Positions 45,527 to 54,979 of a DNA stretch of 64,000 nt are shown here, in pieces. Each line of letters begins with the position of its first letter. Within the stretch, counting starts at the first letter, position 1. The stretch covers positions 5,828,001 through 5,892,000 of the forward strand of contig NZ_CP150276.1 in assembly GCF_037977235.1 (NCBI RefSeq), given 5' to 3'. Both the position numbers and the translations under genes were made by a program. The notes beneath the pieces were generated by a model. It made no database searches. It had not been told where the DNA came from and saw nothing but the letters and a program-made list of their open reading frames with translations. The DNA is from Paenibacillus sp. FSL K6-0276 (GTDB lineage Bacteria; Bacillota; Bacilli; Paenibacillales; Paenibacillaceae).

Positions 45527-46239
45527 TAACAAATACAGGTCTTCTTCTTCACACCAAGCTTTCCAGCTTGCTCCACCTTGGCAATATAATCTACAGCCAA
45601 CGGTACTTTACATGCGGTTTGTCCCACATTTACCTGGACCTTACCAATACTTGTAGCAATCTGCTCCGCCTCATCATGCAGCTCTGTTATGCTGCTGCCG
45701 GCAATAATTACAAACATATTCATCGTGTAACGAACTCGATTCCGTTCCTGATGAATGGTAGTTTGAATTTGCTGTAGTAGCTCTCTAATCTCAGCGATAT
45801 CGAGCAGATCATCCGGTGTAACTGAGATGTAGTTTCCATACGTACTCCAGCCACAGGTGGCCACCATTTCATCTGAGGAACGAATCCACTCTCTAGCAAG
45901 CTCCAATGCGTATGGACTCTCTGCAGCGACAGAAGCTACCGTATATTCCGCTAATGCACAGCAATACGCCGCCGATACCCAGCCTTGAAGCTCTTCCTTC
46001 GTAAGACTCTTGGGATCAACCGTAAGTCCTGCCAAATACATCGCATCATAATTACCCGTCTGATACAAGGCTCGTACTAGACTCTGATCTTTCTTGATAT
46101 CCTTCACCAACTTCTTCATGTCCCCTATCCTTACTCCGAATAAAGGTTCCTTAGCACCATGACGTACGAAGGTACGCTTCGTCTGCTCTGTACCCATCTC
46201 CTCAAGCTTACTCATCACTTCATTAATAGTCAGATTCAT
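45526..46239 (-). CDS. AlkD-like DNA alkylation repair protein
   Basis: A 237-aa all-helical protein of the HEAT-like-repeat DNA glycosylase family. Landmarks are FGVRIGDMKKLVKDIKKD, VRALYQTGNYDAMYLAGL, the Trp/Tyr-rich CGWSTYGNYIS and the basic C-terminus KLGVKKKTCIC. AlkD excises N3/N7-alkylated bases by a flipping-free mechanism; this distant relative may differ. The TAA stop lies at the junction with repeat copy D, so the C-terminus may have been trimmed or set by its insertion. Start ATG 46239, no partner genes. Confidence 0.75.
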   Translation of the reverse strand: MNLTINEVMSKLEEMGTEQTKRTFVRHGAKEPLFGVRIGDMKKLVKDIKKDQSLVRALYQTGNYDAMYLAGLTVDPKSLTKEELQGWVSAAYCCALAEYTVASVAAESPYALELAREWIRSSDEMVATCGWSTYGNYISVTPDDLLDIAEIRELLQQIQTTIHQERNRVRYTMNMFVIIAGSSITELHDEAEQIATSIGKVQVNVGQTACKVPLAVDYIAKVEQAGKLGVKKKTCIC

Positions 46240-46296
46240 TAGGACACTCCTTTATCTTCGATGCTCTAAACGCAAGATCTAGCTTCCGCATGTTCC

Positions 46297-47871
46297 TTAT
46301 CCCTTCATTGCTTCTCTTAAGATGGGTTCGCGACCTAGTGTCACTCTATTCTTGCCCGAATTCTTGGAACGATATAACGCTTCATCTGCTTCCCGATATA
46401 AATCTTCGAAAGTCACCTCTCTGCGCTCTGTAAAAGAAATTCCGATGCTTGCGGTAAGCTGAGCACTATCGTGTTCGTTCAAAATTATCATGTAATCACT
46501 CATCGTAGTGCGAAAATTCTCTGCCTCCATTAAGGCTGCATGTTTGTCCTCAGCAAAAAAACATACAGCAAACTCCTCGCCCCCGACTCTTCCAGCAATG
46601 CCTTTATTTTGGTACACCTGTAATATTTTATTCGAGAAATCAACCAATGCCTGATCTCCTGCTAAATGACCATAGGTATCATTAATTAACTTAAAATCAT
46701 CGATATCAAATAACAGCAGTGCCAGTCCTAGTCCGTCCGGAATCGTTTGATTTTGCACCATTTGCATAAAATGCCTGCGATTATAAAGTCCAGTCAAATC
46801 ATCTACCGTTGCTTGATAAACCAATTCACGTTCATACCGCTTCTTTTCACTATGGTCACTAAAAGCGATTAGCATCCCCTTGTTCTCTGTTGCCCGATGT
46901 TCGGTCGCAATCAAAGAAACTCCATAACAAATCTCTCTCATTCCAGTACATACAATCTCAAACTGTCCTTCGGTCCTTTGACTATAATGAGCACTAATGT
47001 CCATGTGGTGTCTCATAAAAAGATCAATGTTCTTCCCCATCCAGGTCTCGTTCGATATCCCGGTAATCTCTAATAAAATGAAGGTCGCAGCTTCATTAAT
47101 ACCAATGATATTATCATTCTGGTCTGTCAGAACTACGCCGTCTTTCATATGCTCTAGGATTTTAATTTTAGTTAAAGGATAGATGGTGGATTTGGGATCA
47201 ATGAATAAACACAAATAAGCCGCTATAATTGCGGGTAGATAAGTGAAGGCCGTAAAGCCTGTAAGCGTGATCTTTAACAAGGGAAGTAAAAAAACAGAAA
47301 TGACCGGAACAAGCAGCCCAGCAAACAGTAAGAAAGTCCGTCGCAAAAAAGCTCTCGGTCTATTAATTAAGGAAACAGCTAGCAAGCAGATCGCATATAG
47401 ACCAAATAGCTGATCATAAGCAATAAAAGCCATGCTAAGAAGCGTAGGCTTTACAGTAATTCCACTAATACCCGCAACAGTGGCTATGCCCACTTCACTA
47501 CGCATTAGATGATGATAGGTATCCGTAAAAATAAGCAGTACATCCAAAGCAATTGGAATCGAGAAAATAGCAAGCTTTACAGTCAGGCGTTCCGCGGAAG
47601 GAGACACGTATTCTTTAACCACGGCATAAGTAAATAGCGCACTTAAAAAAAGCGGAGCCTGCTGCATATTCTTCCACCACAACTTAGCCTGAAAAGAGGA
47701 TGACATAATCTCTCCCGCCGTTGCAATAAATATGAGGCTGACCAGCAACATTAAGATCCACAAATAGCGTCTTCCTGCAGACTTCCGATGTCGATAGGAG
47801 CTGACGCCCATGTAAAAGCTTAGAACACTGCCCATTAATAAGTAATACGGATATCCTTGAATCCACGGCAT
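46297..47871 (-). CDS. Membrane diguanylate cyclase (7TM sensor, PAS-like, GGDEF)
   Basis: A 524-aa protein. Residues 1 to about 225 form a seven-TM histidine-kinase-like N-terminal module. A PAS-like domain (about 233-345, MKDGVVLTDQNDNIIGINEAA) follows, then a GGDEF domain from about 350 with DDLTGLYNRRHF, FDIDDFKLINDTYGHLAGD and active-site GGEEF at 430-434. All catalytic residues seem intact, so it should make cyclic di-GMP. The product-inhibition RxxD is absent (QNKG at that place). It lies close to the exopolysaccharide operon whose last gene looks like a cyclic di-GMP receptor. Confidence 0.9.
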   Translation of the reverse strand: MPWIQGYPYYLLMGSVLSFYMGVSSYRHRKSAGRRYLWILMLLVSLIFIATAGEIMSSSFQAKLWWKNMQQAPLFLSALFTYAVVKEYVSPSAERLTVKLAIFSIPIALDVLLIFTDTYHHLMRSEVGIATVAGISGITVKPTLLSMAFIAYDQLFGLYAICLLAVSLINRPRAFLRRTFLLFAGLLVPVISVFLLPLLKITLTGFTAFTYLPAIIAAYLCLFIDPKSTIYPLTKIKILEHMKDGVVLTDQNDNIIGINEAATFILLEITGISNETWMGKNIDLFMRHHMDISAHYSQRTEGQFEIVCTGMREICYGVSLIATEHRATENKGMLIAFSDHSEKKRYERELVYQATVDDLTGLYNRRHFMQMVQNQTIPDGLGLALLLFDIDDFKLINDTYGHLAGDQALVDFSNKILQVYQNKGIAGRVGGEEFAVCFFAEDKHAALMEAENFRTTMSDYMIILNEHDSAQLTASIGISFTERREVTFEDLYREADEALYRSKNSGKNRVTLGREPILREAMKG

Positions 47872-47963
47872 GCCATATTTCTCCTATTTTTCAAGTCGCT
47901 CCTATCATTATATCCTAATCATTCTTACAAATGAATCGATAAATAACAGTACATCTGTACATC

Positions 47964-48485
47964 TTACGATTTGAACTTCACTCGATGGGAGAACATATAC
48001 TTTCTGGCCAAGTCTTTAAACGCCGTTTTATCTTGTTCCGACTGAAAGTATCGCTTAGGGATAATCAGCGCTCTATTAGAAGACACAAAAAACACAAACA
48101 AGCTCATCGTTTCACCAATTTTATGTATCTCTTCCCATTTCACTTGCCCGGAACCTGCCTCGGATACGTACTTTATGCCCTCATCTGATATGGAATAGCT
48201 CTGAGGCTGCTGAGATAAGCTATCTGTTGCGAAGGCTTTTTTTGATTTTTTGACCAAGCTTGATTTGGTCATATACCATAAGACAGCGGCAAGAATTACA
48301 GCGGTCACAGCAAGGATTGAAATGCTTTTAGTACTATAATCCTTAGTAATTAACAGCAAAATCACAAAATAAGCAACCACACTGAAAGAGTTAAGTATGA
48401 TTCGGCTATTCAAGCTGAACCATAGGTTAAACTCCTGAACGTCCTCACTCTTAAGGACCGTATCTACTTTTATTTCATTCTCCAT
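47964..48485 (-). CDS. YcxB-like membrane protein
   Basis: A 173-aa protein with two TM segments (about residues 30-50 and 57-76) and a C-terminal cytoplasmic domain with SYSISDEGIKYVSEAGSGQVKWEEIHKIGET and LIIPKRYFQSEQDKTAF, the hallmark of YcxB C-terminal domains. Function unknown. Start ATG 48485 (MENEIKV) has GGGGAG 8 nt upstream; the frame extends to 48506. It lies downstream of rpmE2 but is isolated from it by repeat copy E and a terminator. Confidence 0.75.
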   Translation of the reverse strand: MENEIKVDTVLKSEDVQEFNLWFSLNSRIILNSFSVVAYFVILLLITKDYSTKSISILAVTAVILAAVLWYMTKSSLVKKSKKAFATDSLSQQPQSYSISDEGIKYVSEAGSGQVKWEEIHKIGETMSLFVFFVSSNRALIIPKRYFQSEQDKTAFKDLARKYMFSHRVKFKS

Positions 48486-48550
48486 AACTGATCGCTCCCC
48501 TGGCACTATCCTATTTTATCAATTCCACTTCATTCTATCATGCCTGAACA

Positions 48551-48602
48551 CAAAAAAGGGACATCCCTGAAGCGATCGCTTCTAAATGGGTTGTCCCTTT
48601 TT
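48551..48602 (-). terminator. Terminator downstream of rpmE2
   Basis: Arms AAAAAGGGACATCC and GGTTGTCCCTTTTT enclose a second small palindrome GAAGCGATCGCTTC. TTTTTTGTG follows on the minus strand. Repeat copy E lies between it and rpmE2. Confidence 0.8.
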
Positions 48603-48604
48603 AA

Positions 48605-48683
48605 AAATATAAGCTATACATTATCCTTATATTTCTCGCAAAACGCTTACTGTCCTTTAGGGACGCCGAAGGCGTTTTTGCTT
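48605..48683 (-). repeat. Dispersed double-hairpin repeat, copy E (internal deletion)
   Basis: Reverse orientation. About 16 bp in one arm of the A+T-rich hairpin is missing (AATATAAG joins directly to CTATACATTATCC), while the AAACGC/GCGTTT hairpin is kept. It lies in the 3' region of rpmE2. Confidence 0.8.
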
Positions 48684-48697
48684 GTCCGTAAGGATTC

Positions 48698-48946
48698 TTA
48701 TTTCTTTTGTGCAAGACGTTGTTTGAACTTGTCAACACGGCCGCCTTGTTCTGTATCTCTTTGTTTACCAGTGTAAAATGGGTGGGATGCGGAACTTGCG
48801 TCCACGCGGATAACAGGATAAGTGTTACCATCTTCCCATTCCATTGTTTCATTGGATGATTTTGTAGATGCACTCAAAAATTTGAAGCCTACGCTTGCAT
48901 CCATGAAAATAACCTTGTTGAACTTTGGATGTATGCCTTCTCTCAT
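48698..48946 (-). CDS. rpmE2: Ribosomal protein L31 type B (zinc-independent)
   Basis: An 82-aa L31 starting MREGIHPKFNKVIFMDAS. It lacks the CxxC zinc pairs of the standard protein and has the type B insertion (SSNETMEWEDGNTYPVIRVD). Type B L31 replaces the zinc form when zinc is scarce, freeing zinc. ATG 48946 has AAGGAGG 9 nt upstream. A near-perfect Zur box about 100 bp upstream supports zinc control. Confidence 0.95.
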   Translation of the reverse strand: MREGIHPKFNKVIFMDASVGFKFLSASTKSSNETMEWEDGNTYPVIRVDASSASHPFYTGKQRDTEQGGRVDKFKQRLAQKK

Positions 48947-49046
48947 TCTGATCGTCCTCCTTCTGAACAAATTAGTGGAGCCTTTATGGTAAATTAACCA
49001 AATGATCTGTAGGTTTATCTATAAGTATAACCTAATAAACGTAGGA

Positions 49047-49069
49047 AAATTCGTAAATCTTACGATTTA
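49047..49069. promoter_or_regulatory. Zur box
   Basis: TCGTAAATCTTACGA (49051-49065) matches the inverted repeat TCGTAA-N3-TTACGA of the Bacillus Zur operator, with matching AAAT/ATTT-type flanks. It lies between the pssE-like stop and the L31 type B gene, so that gene should be derepressed on zinc starvation. Confidence 0.8.
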
Positions 49070-49153
49070 GACCACCACTCCATCATACGTGAAATCGACA
49101 TGTAAAGTCAACTAATATCCGATATTCCTTATATTCCCTTACGTTCAACTGAC

Positions 49154-50020
49154 TTATACATCATACTCCAGCTGTTTTTTAGCCTGAACAATAAAATCTA
49201 ATGGATTCTCAATTGTGCCAGATTGATATTCTACGGCACCGATTTTGAGGCCGAGGCTGACTTTATACTTTTTGACAAATTCAGTGTCATTAAGTTCTTG
49301 AAGCTTCAATTTAATCCGCTCGATCACGATTTTTGCTCCATCGCTGTCGGTGAACAGCAGCAGGCCCCATGTTGCGTCATCTTTGTCCAGCAAATACAGT
49401 GCATCATTGGTACGAATGCTGGCCTGACTGAGCTGAGATACATCGTGTATAGCCTCAGCCAACTGTCCTTCAGGTATGATACGTCTAATCTCATTCCAAT
49501 ATTTCACTTTCACTACAAGCAGTGTGAGTGGAATCTGATATCGAGTCGAAATGCCTGTGAATAAGGCGGCATCCTTCTGAAAAGAAATGCTGTTTCGCAG
49601 ATCTGTGTTCTCGTCGACGATGGCCATATTGGCAGTTTTTTTCTCCAAACGTTGATTCTCAGCCTGCAGCTCACGGTTGCTTAATGTAAATATCCATAGA
49701 ACCACTGTTAACAATGGGGTCATAATTAGCCAGAAGTAAGTATTCGGTCCAATCGTCTCTCCTAAAGATATCGTCTGATACATCGTGTAGAAGCCGTAAG
49801 CAAATATAAACACCAGGTTCAAGACCAACCCTGCAGTCACCGTTGTAAAATACGTAACAATCGCCAGAATAAAAGCCACATTTAAAATGATAATATTCTG
49901 GATATAATCGTCAGGTGCCCCTGAAATGAAGACAATACAAATATAAAGAAGCACCATGAACGATAAGAGAGCGATATCTGAAACTAAACCGCTGCGATTA
50001 CGTCTCACGCTTATCACCAC
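49154..50020 (-). CDS. Membrane protein with degenerate GGDEF and intact I-site (PssE-like c-di-GMP receptor)
   Basis: A 288-aa protein with four TM segments (about 13-113), a short coiled linker and a GGDEF-fold domain from about 135. The catalytic GGDEF is replaced by DKDDA (212-216), so cyclase activity is not expected. The inhibitory-site motif RxxD is present as R203-T-N-D206, at exactly the canonical five-residue distance. This is the design of a cyclic di-GMP-binding regulator such as PssE of Listeria. It is the last gene of the exopolysaccharide operon and overlaps the BcsB-like gene by 23 bp, starting at GTG 50020. Confidence 0.8.
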   Translation of the reverse strand: MVISVRRNRSGLVSDIALLSFMVLLYICIVFISGAPDDYIQNIIILNVAFILAIVTYFTTVTAGLVLNLVFIFAYGFYTMYQTISLGETIGPNTYFWLIMTPLLTVVLWIFTLSNRELQAENQRLEKKTANMAIVDENTDLRNSISFQKDAALFTGISTRYQIPLTLLVVKVKYWNEIRRIIPEGQLAEAIHDVSQLSQASIRTNDALYLLDKDDATWGLLLFTDSDGAKIVIERIKLKLQELNDTEFVKKYKVSLGLKIGAVEYQSGTIENPLDFIVQAKKQLEYDV

Positions 50021-52091
50021 GTTTCTTCATATGTTTACGAAGCAGCAGGATCAGCGATAGAATCACCAGTGTCAGCACCAGCACAATTACGATAATGAAA
50101 CTTAACACGTCTGTTCGTTCCGCTATTTTTTTTACCACGGAATCCTCTGCTGCTCCAGTAATGATCTTGAAACGGTGCGCATTGACATTACCGTCCTTAT
50201 CAACGATTACCCCATCGCCAAACACCTTCCATTTGTCCCGCTCCGTTGCGATCAACTTCGACGCCAAATAGTACTCTTCAGATCCAACTCCCGTAACAGC
50301 AAGCAACCCCCGTCCCACCTCAAATGGCGATTCAATCAGCTGCAGTGTTCCAATTTGAGCTCCGTAATGTTCTTCAATACTCATCTTCTCATTGGAGCGA
50401 ATTGCTGTTCCGTTCCCGTTATATTGGAAATAGAGCTTATCATTATGATCACGGATGATCTTATTATTCTTATACGTGCCTATGGCGATGACATTATTAT
50501 TCTTCAAATGATCAGCGCTAATGCTATCTGTATAGAACTGAATGTTGCCTATATTTCCGCCAGCGTATTTTCCCAGTAGATTAAACACATTAGCTAAACT
50601 CAAATATGCGTAATCATCCATTTCTTGTGGCAGAACGACTGCTACTTGATTGTAAAGCCCGTCACGTATGAACGGATACGGATAGTTATTAAACAAGAGA
50701 TCCGTACGATCTTTAGTATTAAGACGCATTACAGAATCTTTACTGATATACGCCCACGGCATTTGTTCCTTATCTAGAGTACATTCGGCTCCCTTCAGCT
50801 CCAAATCAAAAGCTACAGTTACCGTGAAATTACCGGAGATATTCAAGCTTTGAGGAACTGGAAGATCCAGCTTATCGCCATTCGCCAACTCTTTGGTCAG
50901 CTTCTTGCTGCCAATTGGTGTGTTGTTGATGCTGACGGTGACTAATGAACGGTCGAAATCTAAATTCTGTGCATAACGGAAATCCAATCTGATTCTACCT
51001 GAATCCGCAATCGAGCGGTTAGAGGGCAGCGAAACAAAGTATGTTTGCTCCTGATGATGTGCCCCTATGAGTTTATCACCCGTTTCTGTAAACGTAATAT
51101 TGGAGCTAATCGAAAGGGGGGGTGCAGACACTTCCGTAGTATCATCCACCACCTTTAGATCACTTGTGATTTGACCCATTAGCTCTTCATTCGCTACAAA
51201 ACGGCCTGCTTTGATCAGTAAGTTCTCATCTTTCGAGGTTACGACCAGAGTGGGCTGAGTATCCTTATTCACTAGCTGCAGTAGTGCATGTGTACTTAAA
51301 TCCTCAGAGGAACTTAGCTGAGCCTTTAGCTCACTTGGTACTCGGTCATACATGGCTACCAGTACAACCGCAGCTTTATTCTTCACCGCGTCTGACCGGT
51401 AGGGAAGCATTGGAATCGTTCTATTGTCCAATGTATTACCCTTCACAAGCCCAGAGAGCGCATAAGTAGCCGACTCCATTTCTGCCCCTGTGCTTTTGTC
51501 CGGTACGGTCAGAATACTATGATTCTTCGTTAAGGTATCAATGCCAGAGAATCGCTCGCTAAAGTCACTAATCCCTCCAGTCAAGGGCTTCGGCGTATAC
51601 ATCACGCTTATACTGGATGTATTAAACAGATGCAGCCAATTATCAAAATCATAATCGACAGAACAAGATTGATCATCTGGATAGTTCGACTGCAAATAGC
51701 CCTGAATCCCAAGCGTATTGGTTCCTTTTTTTAGAAACCCTTTAGGTGCTTTAAGAACCAGCTGTTGTTCGCCATTGTCTTTTAGTGAGGGTCTAAACGT
51801 ATAGAACGGGCTACCATTTAGCGTTAAGGTAACGCTAGAAATCTGCTCCTTGGTAATTTGCGAAATTTGAAAGTGCAGTTTAATTCTGAGCTCATCCACA
51901 TTCCAATAATCCATGACCTCAAAATATTGCTGCTGAGCACTCGAACCCTTTAACGCAGTATCTGTTCCTATGAAAGAGGTTGTGTATGTTAATCTAGTAT
52001 CCTGAGGCGGAGCCTCGGCGGCTGCAACATTCAATTGAATTAGAAAAAGAGAGAGGCAGGTTAACAGTATAACCATTTGTTTTTTCATCAT
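49998..52091 (-). CDS. BcsB-like exopolysaccharide synthase subunit (PssD-like)
   Basis: A 697-aa extracytoplasmic protein: signal peptide (1-25, NVAAAEA), large beta-rich and alpha/beta body, and one C-terminal TM helix (about residues 661-686) with basic tail RKHMKKRGDKRE. The architecture and motifs (LTLNGSPFYTFRP, GTNTLGIQGYLQSNYPDDQSC, LPQEMDDYAYLSLANVFNLLGKYAGG) are those of cellulose synthase regulatory subunit BcsB. In Gram-positives such subunits hold the secreted glycan at the membrane next to the synthase. The adjacent gene encodes that synthase. Membrane-side partner for both the GT2 and the I-site protein. Confidence 0.85.
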   Translation of the reverse strand: MMKKQMVILLTCLSLFLIQLNVAAAEAPPQDTRLTYTTSFIGTDTALKGSSAQQQYFEVMDYWNVDELRIKLHFQISQITKEQISSVTLTLNGSPFYTFRPSLKDNGEQQLVLKAPKGFLKKGTNTLGIQGYLQSNYPDDQSCSVDYDFDNWLHLFNTSSISVMYTPKPLTGGISDFSERFSGIDTLTKNHSILTVPDKSTGAEMESATYALSGLVKGNTLDNRTIPMLPYRSDAVKNKAAVVLVAMYDRVPSELKAQLSSSEDLSTHALLQLVNKDTQPTLVVTSKDENLLIKAGRFVANEELMGQITSDLKVVDDTTEVSAPPLSISSNITFTETGDKLIGAHHQEQTYFVSLPSNRSIADSGRIRLDFRYAQNLDFDRSLVTVSINNTPIGSKKLTKELANGDKLDLPVPQSLNISGNFTVTVAFDLELKGAECTLDKEQMPWAYISKDSVMRLNTKDRTDLLFNNYPYPFIRDGLYNQVAVVLPQEMDDYAYLSLANVFNLLGKYAGGNIGNIQFYTDSISADHLKNNNVIAIGTYKNNKIIRDHNDKLYFQYNGNGTAIRSNEKMSIEEHYGAQIGTLQLIESPFEVGRGLLAVTGVGSEEYYLASKLIATERDKWKVFGDGVIVDKDGNVNAHRFKIITGAAEDSVVKKIAERTDVLSFIIVIVLVLTLVILSLILLLRKHMKKRGDKRET

Positions 52092-52143
52092 GTTCTGTTT
52101 CTCCTGTGATCACATATTTCTCACATTGCTTCTTTGTTCGTTA

Positions 52144-53394
52144 TTAATAGCGCTCAGTCTTATACCACTTTGCTTCTCTTTTGAAGATGAGATCTTTGGC
52201 ATAAAGATATAATCCGTAAGCGGCGACAACCATCCACAGCTGACAATAAGAGACGTACATCAACATTACGATCCATAAATTGGACAAGCTCATCTCGCCC
52301 TTCTCTGTCGTCAACGTTATGAAAGTACCTACAACGAACAGAATGATGGCGAGCAGCCAGAGAAAATTGCTAAGCCCAGCAATGGTAGTATGTACATAGC
52401 CCAAAGCATGCAGGATGAGCAGTACATCCGAGGTGATTAACGACATCAGCAATAAGAAGTAAATGGCTAGAAAATAAAGAATATCGAATCGGACTTTTGC
52501 GGCGGATTTATCGAAAAGCAGTGGAATATTTTTTACAATGACATAAATGTTGCCCTTAGCCCAGCGCGTTCGCTGCTTGAACCAGACTTTTAAGGTTTGT
52601 GGCTCCTGCTCCCATGTGACCGATTTCGGCTGGAACTTGATCCGATAACCCATCATATAAATTCTAAAGCTGATTTCTGTATCTTCGGCTATCGCTTTAA
52701 CATCCCAGCCGCCGATACTTTCTACGATAGACCTGCGCATAATAAAATTAGTGCCGGGTATGGTGCATAACTTGAACAACTTCCAGCGTCCCGCTTGCGC
52801 CATCCATTGAAAAGATAACGTCTCAATATTAATAAACCGGGTAAGTAGGCTTGCGTTACGGTTACGGGTTCTAAACTTACCGATTACCGCTCCGAGGCTA
52901 GAATCATTCATGATCTCAGCGACCAGATAACGCAAAGCCGTTTTTTCCGGAGTGTTGTCCGCATCATAAATCGCAATTAGCTCCCCTTTACAGTGGGTGA
53001 AGCCTATGTTGAGCGCATTTGATTTCCCTTTGCCACCAGTAATCGAATCCGTATTAATGACGATCAGTTGGCGCCCCGGATTTCGGGTTTGGATACCGGC
53101 CAGCAGTTCAGCACTGTTATCAGAGGAATTATCATTAATCACAATAATCTCATATCGATCTTCTGGATAATCAAGTGCTAGCAGAGACTCCACCGTCTTA
53201 CAGATTACTACCCCCTCATTGTGAGCAGGAACCATAATTGAAACCAAAGGATATTCGCCCTCTACCTCTGGTATCTCCTCATTTTCAGATTTAATGTAAT
53301 ATATATAGCCTGCGATAATGAGGGTCACATTCACCAGCAGCAGAGACCAGATACAGATCACTGCAATTACCATCAGTATGTCTGAAATCGTCAT
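52144..53394 (-). CDS. Processive family 2 glycosyltransferase (BcsA/PssC-like)
   Basis: A 416-aa membrane glycosyltransferase: two N-terminal TM segments in the first 34 residues, a GT-A domain, and four or so C-terminal TM helices. The processive signature is complete: Asp88 (VINDNSSD), DAD (144-146), ED in AEDTE (237-238) and QRTRW (274-278). Unlike proteobacterial BcsA it has no C-terminal PilZ domain; the cyclic di-GMP input may instead come from the last gene of the operon. It should polymerise a beta-linked glycan; the sugar cannot be told from sequence. Confidence 0.9.
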   Translation of the reverse strand: MTISDILMVIAVICIWSLLLVNVTLIIAGYIYYIKSENEEIPEVEGEYPLVSIMVPAHNEGVVICKTVESLLALDYPEDRYEIIVINDNSSDNSAELLAGIQTRNPGRQLIVINTDSITGGKGKSNALNIGFTHCKGELIAIYDADNTPEKTALRYLVAEIMNDSSLGAVIGKFRTRNRNASLLTRFINIETLSFQWMAQAGRWKLFKLCTIPGTNFIMRRSIVESIGGWDVKAIAEDTEISFRIYMMGYRIKFQPKSVTWEQEPQTLKVWFKQRTRWAKGNIYVIVKNIPLLFDKSAAKVRFDILYFLAIYFLLLMSLITSDVLLILHALGYVHTTIAGLSNFLWLLAIILFVVGTFITLTTEKGEMSLSNLWIVMLMYVSYCQLWMVVAAYGLYLYAKDLIFKREAKWYKTERY

Positions 53395-53422
53395 AGGATC
53401 CTCCAGATCACGATTAGTTGTC

Positions 53423-54979
53423 TCATTTCAAATACTTTTTTCTATATAGTCGGTATCCGATAATCATTAATCCGCCAAATAGCAGTAGAGAGATTATAAT
53501 GGCAACAATAAAGAATTGATTCTGTATATTAAAAAGCGTCGTAAAGCTCTTCTTCTGCTCTTCTGTATATCGATAATCGCTATTCACTGTTTCTGGCGTA
53601 TAGTTCAGACTCAGGGGTTGCCCATTCATAGAAATCACCCCTTCTGATGAAGTGATCGTATTGACGTCTGTAACAACCTGATGCCTTTCTTGTTTATAAT
53701 CCGCAAAAGAAACCCAGCATTGTTCCAACGTCTTCAGCATTTCCTCAAGCTCTTCCTTATCCTTAGGCATATCAACAGTGATTACCGTATCCATCGTCAG
53801 TTCTGGCATCACATTATTGGATGTATGCAGATCCTGCAAAAAATCAATCGGAACACTATATAAAGAGGATGGAAAGGACTTGGAGGTGTCGCTCTGCTCC
53901 ATATAATCAACCTTTTCATCCGGATACAGTATCACGGAATCGAAAAAGCCCATCCCCGCCTCCGAGTATTCCTTGTCATACGTCCAGTGCATTTGTGCCC
54001 CGATTCCAAGCGGCCCAATCTTGTTATGCACCAGTAGATTAATGAAATCGTTCATCTTCCGCTGGAGTGAATGATCCATATTACTAGTACTCGTTGAATG
54101 CATTGCAATAGGGGCATTGACCAGAATGCTGCCATTATTCGATTGCACCTTTTTGAGGGCTACCAAATAACGTTGCATTGCCGGATAATCGGTATTGCTG
54201 AACACCGGCCGTACACTTGCGAGAAAAGGAATCCCCACTTGATACAGCCGCTCCGCAGTATCTACCAGCAGTCCCAGATCAGAGAAGGGATAAATCTCTT
54301 TGATCGCAAGATACACTTTCGGCGTTGCATTGATATGAAGCCAGTCCTTCAGAACATACGCCATCGTCAGTGCACTGACATTCCCTTGTTCAAAATATGG
54401 AACATATGCAACATTACCTTTACTCACAGAATAGGGTGCTTGCAGACCATATTCCTGGAAGGTCAGCTTTCCAAGGGACTCTGTCCCCTGACTTCCTGAA
54501 ATATAGAGCATATCCTGTACCTGAAGTGGAATTTCCGAGAACTGCCCGATCTGGAGATCTGCATTCCCGTCATATATCACATCGGTGGTTAACTGTAGTT
54601 TCTTTTTCAGCGAGGCTGGAGGGCTGTATCCAATATGCAAATACTGTCCCTGATAATGCTCCCAATCCTCTACATAGAATTTATTAGTAATCAAAATATC
54701 CGCTGCGTTACGGACCATAATCACTTTAGAGTAATTATTCAGCATCCCTTGCTCATATTGATCCAGACTCCTAAGTGTGACCTTCATGGAATAGGCCGCC
54801 AACAGTCGCTGGAGTTCAGTCACGTTGCCTTCCTTCGCTGTCCCCTTAGCGAGGCTGTCATAGAGCAGTAGAACCTGCTGTGGCGAAGCTGCAGATTGAA
54901 CAGGCGTGACGTGAAACAGAAGGGCTGTTAGGGTCAACGTCAGCAGCAATATACCGTTTAAGACTCCTCTGATGCTCAA
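53423..54979 (-). CDS. DUF2334-type polysaccharide deacetylase-like membrane protein (PssB-like)
   Basis: A 518-aa protein with a signal peptide (about 1-29), a large extracytoplasmic part and a C-terminal TM helix (about 487-512) with basic tail. The central stretch VYLAIKEIYPFSDLGLLVDTAERLYQVGIPFLASVRPVF matches the start of DUF2334 deacetylase-like (beta/alpha) domains, although the expected Asp pair is changed to KE. It probably trims or modifies the nascent polymer or merely binds it. Its start overlaps the preceding stop by 4 nt. Confidence 0.72.
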   Translation of the reverse strand: MSIRGVLNGILLLTLTLTALLFHVTPVQSAASPQQVLLLYDSLAKGTAKEGNVTELQRLLAAYSMKVTLRSLDQYEQGMLNNYSKVIMVRNAADILITNKFYVEDWEHYQGQYLHIGYSPPASLKKKLQLTTDVIYDGNADLQIGQFSEIPLQVQDMLYISGSQGTESLGKLTFQEYGLQAPYSVSKGNVAYVPYFEQGNVSALTMAYVLKDWLHINATPKVYLAIKEIYPFSDLGLLVDTAERLYQVGIPFLASVRPVFSNTDYPAMQRYLVALKKVQSNNGSILVNAPIAMHSTSTSNMDHSLQRKMNDFINLLVHNKIGPLGIGAQMHWTYDKEYSEAGMGFFDSVILYPDEKVDYMEQSDTSKSFPSSLYSVPIDFLQDLHTSNNVMPELTMDTVITVDMPKDKEELEEMLKTLEQCWVSFADYKQERHQVVTDVNTITSSEGVISMNGQPLSLNYTPETVNSDYRYTEEQKKSFTTLFNIQNQFFIVAIIISLLLFGGLMIIGYRLYRKKYLK

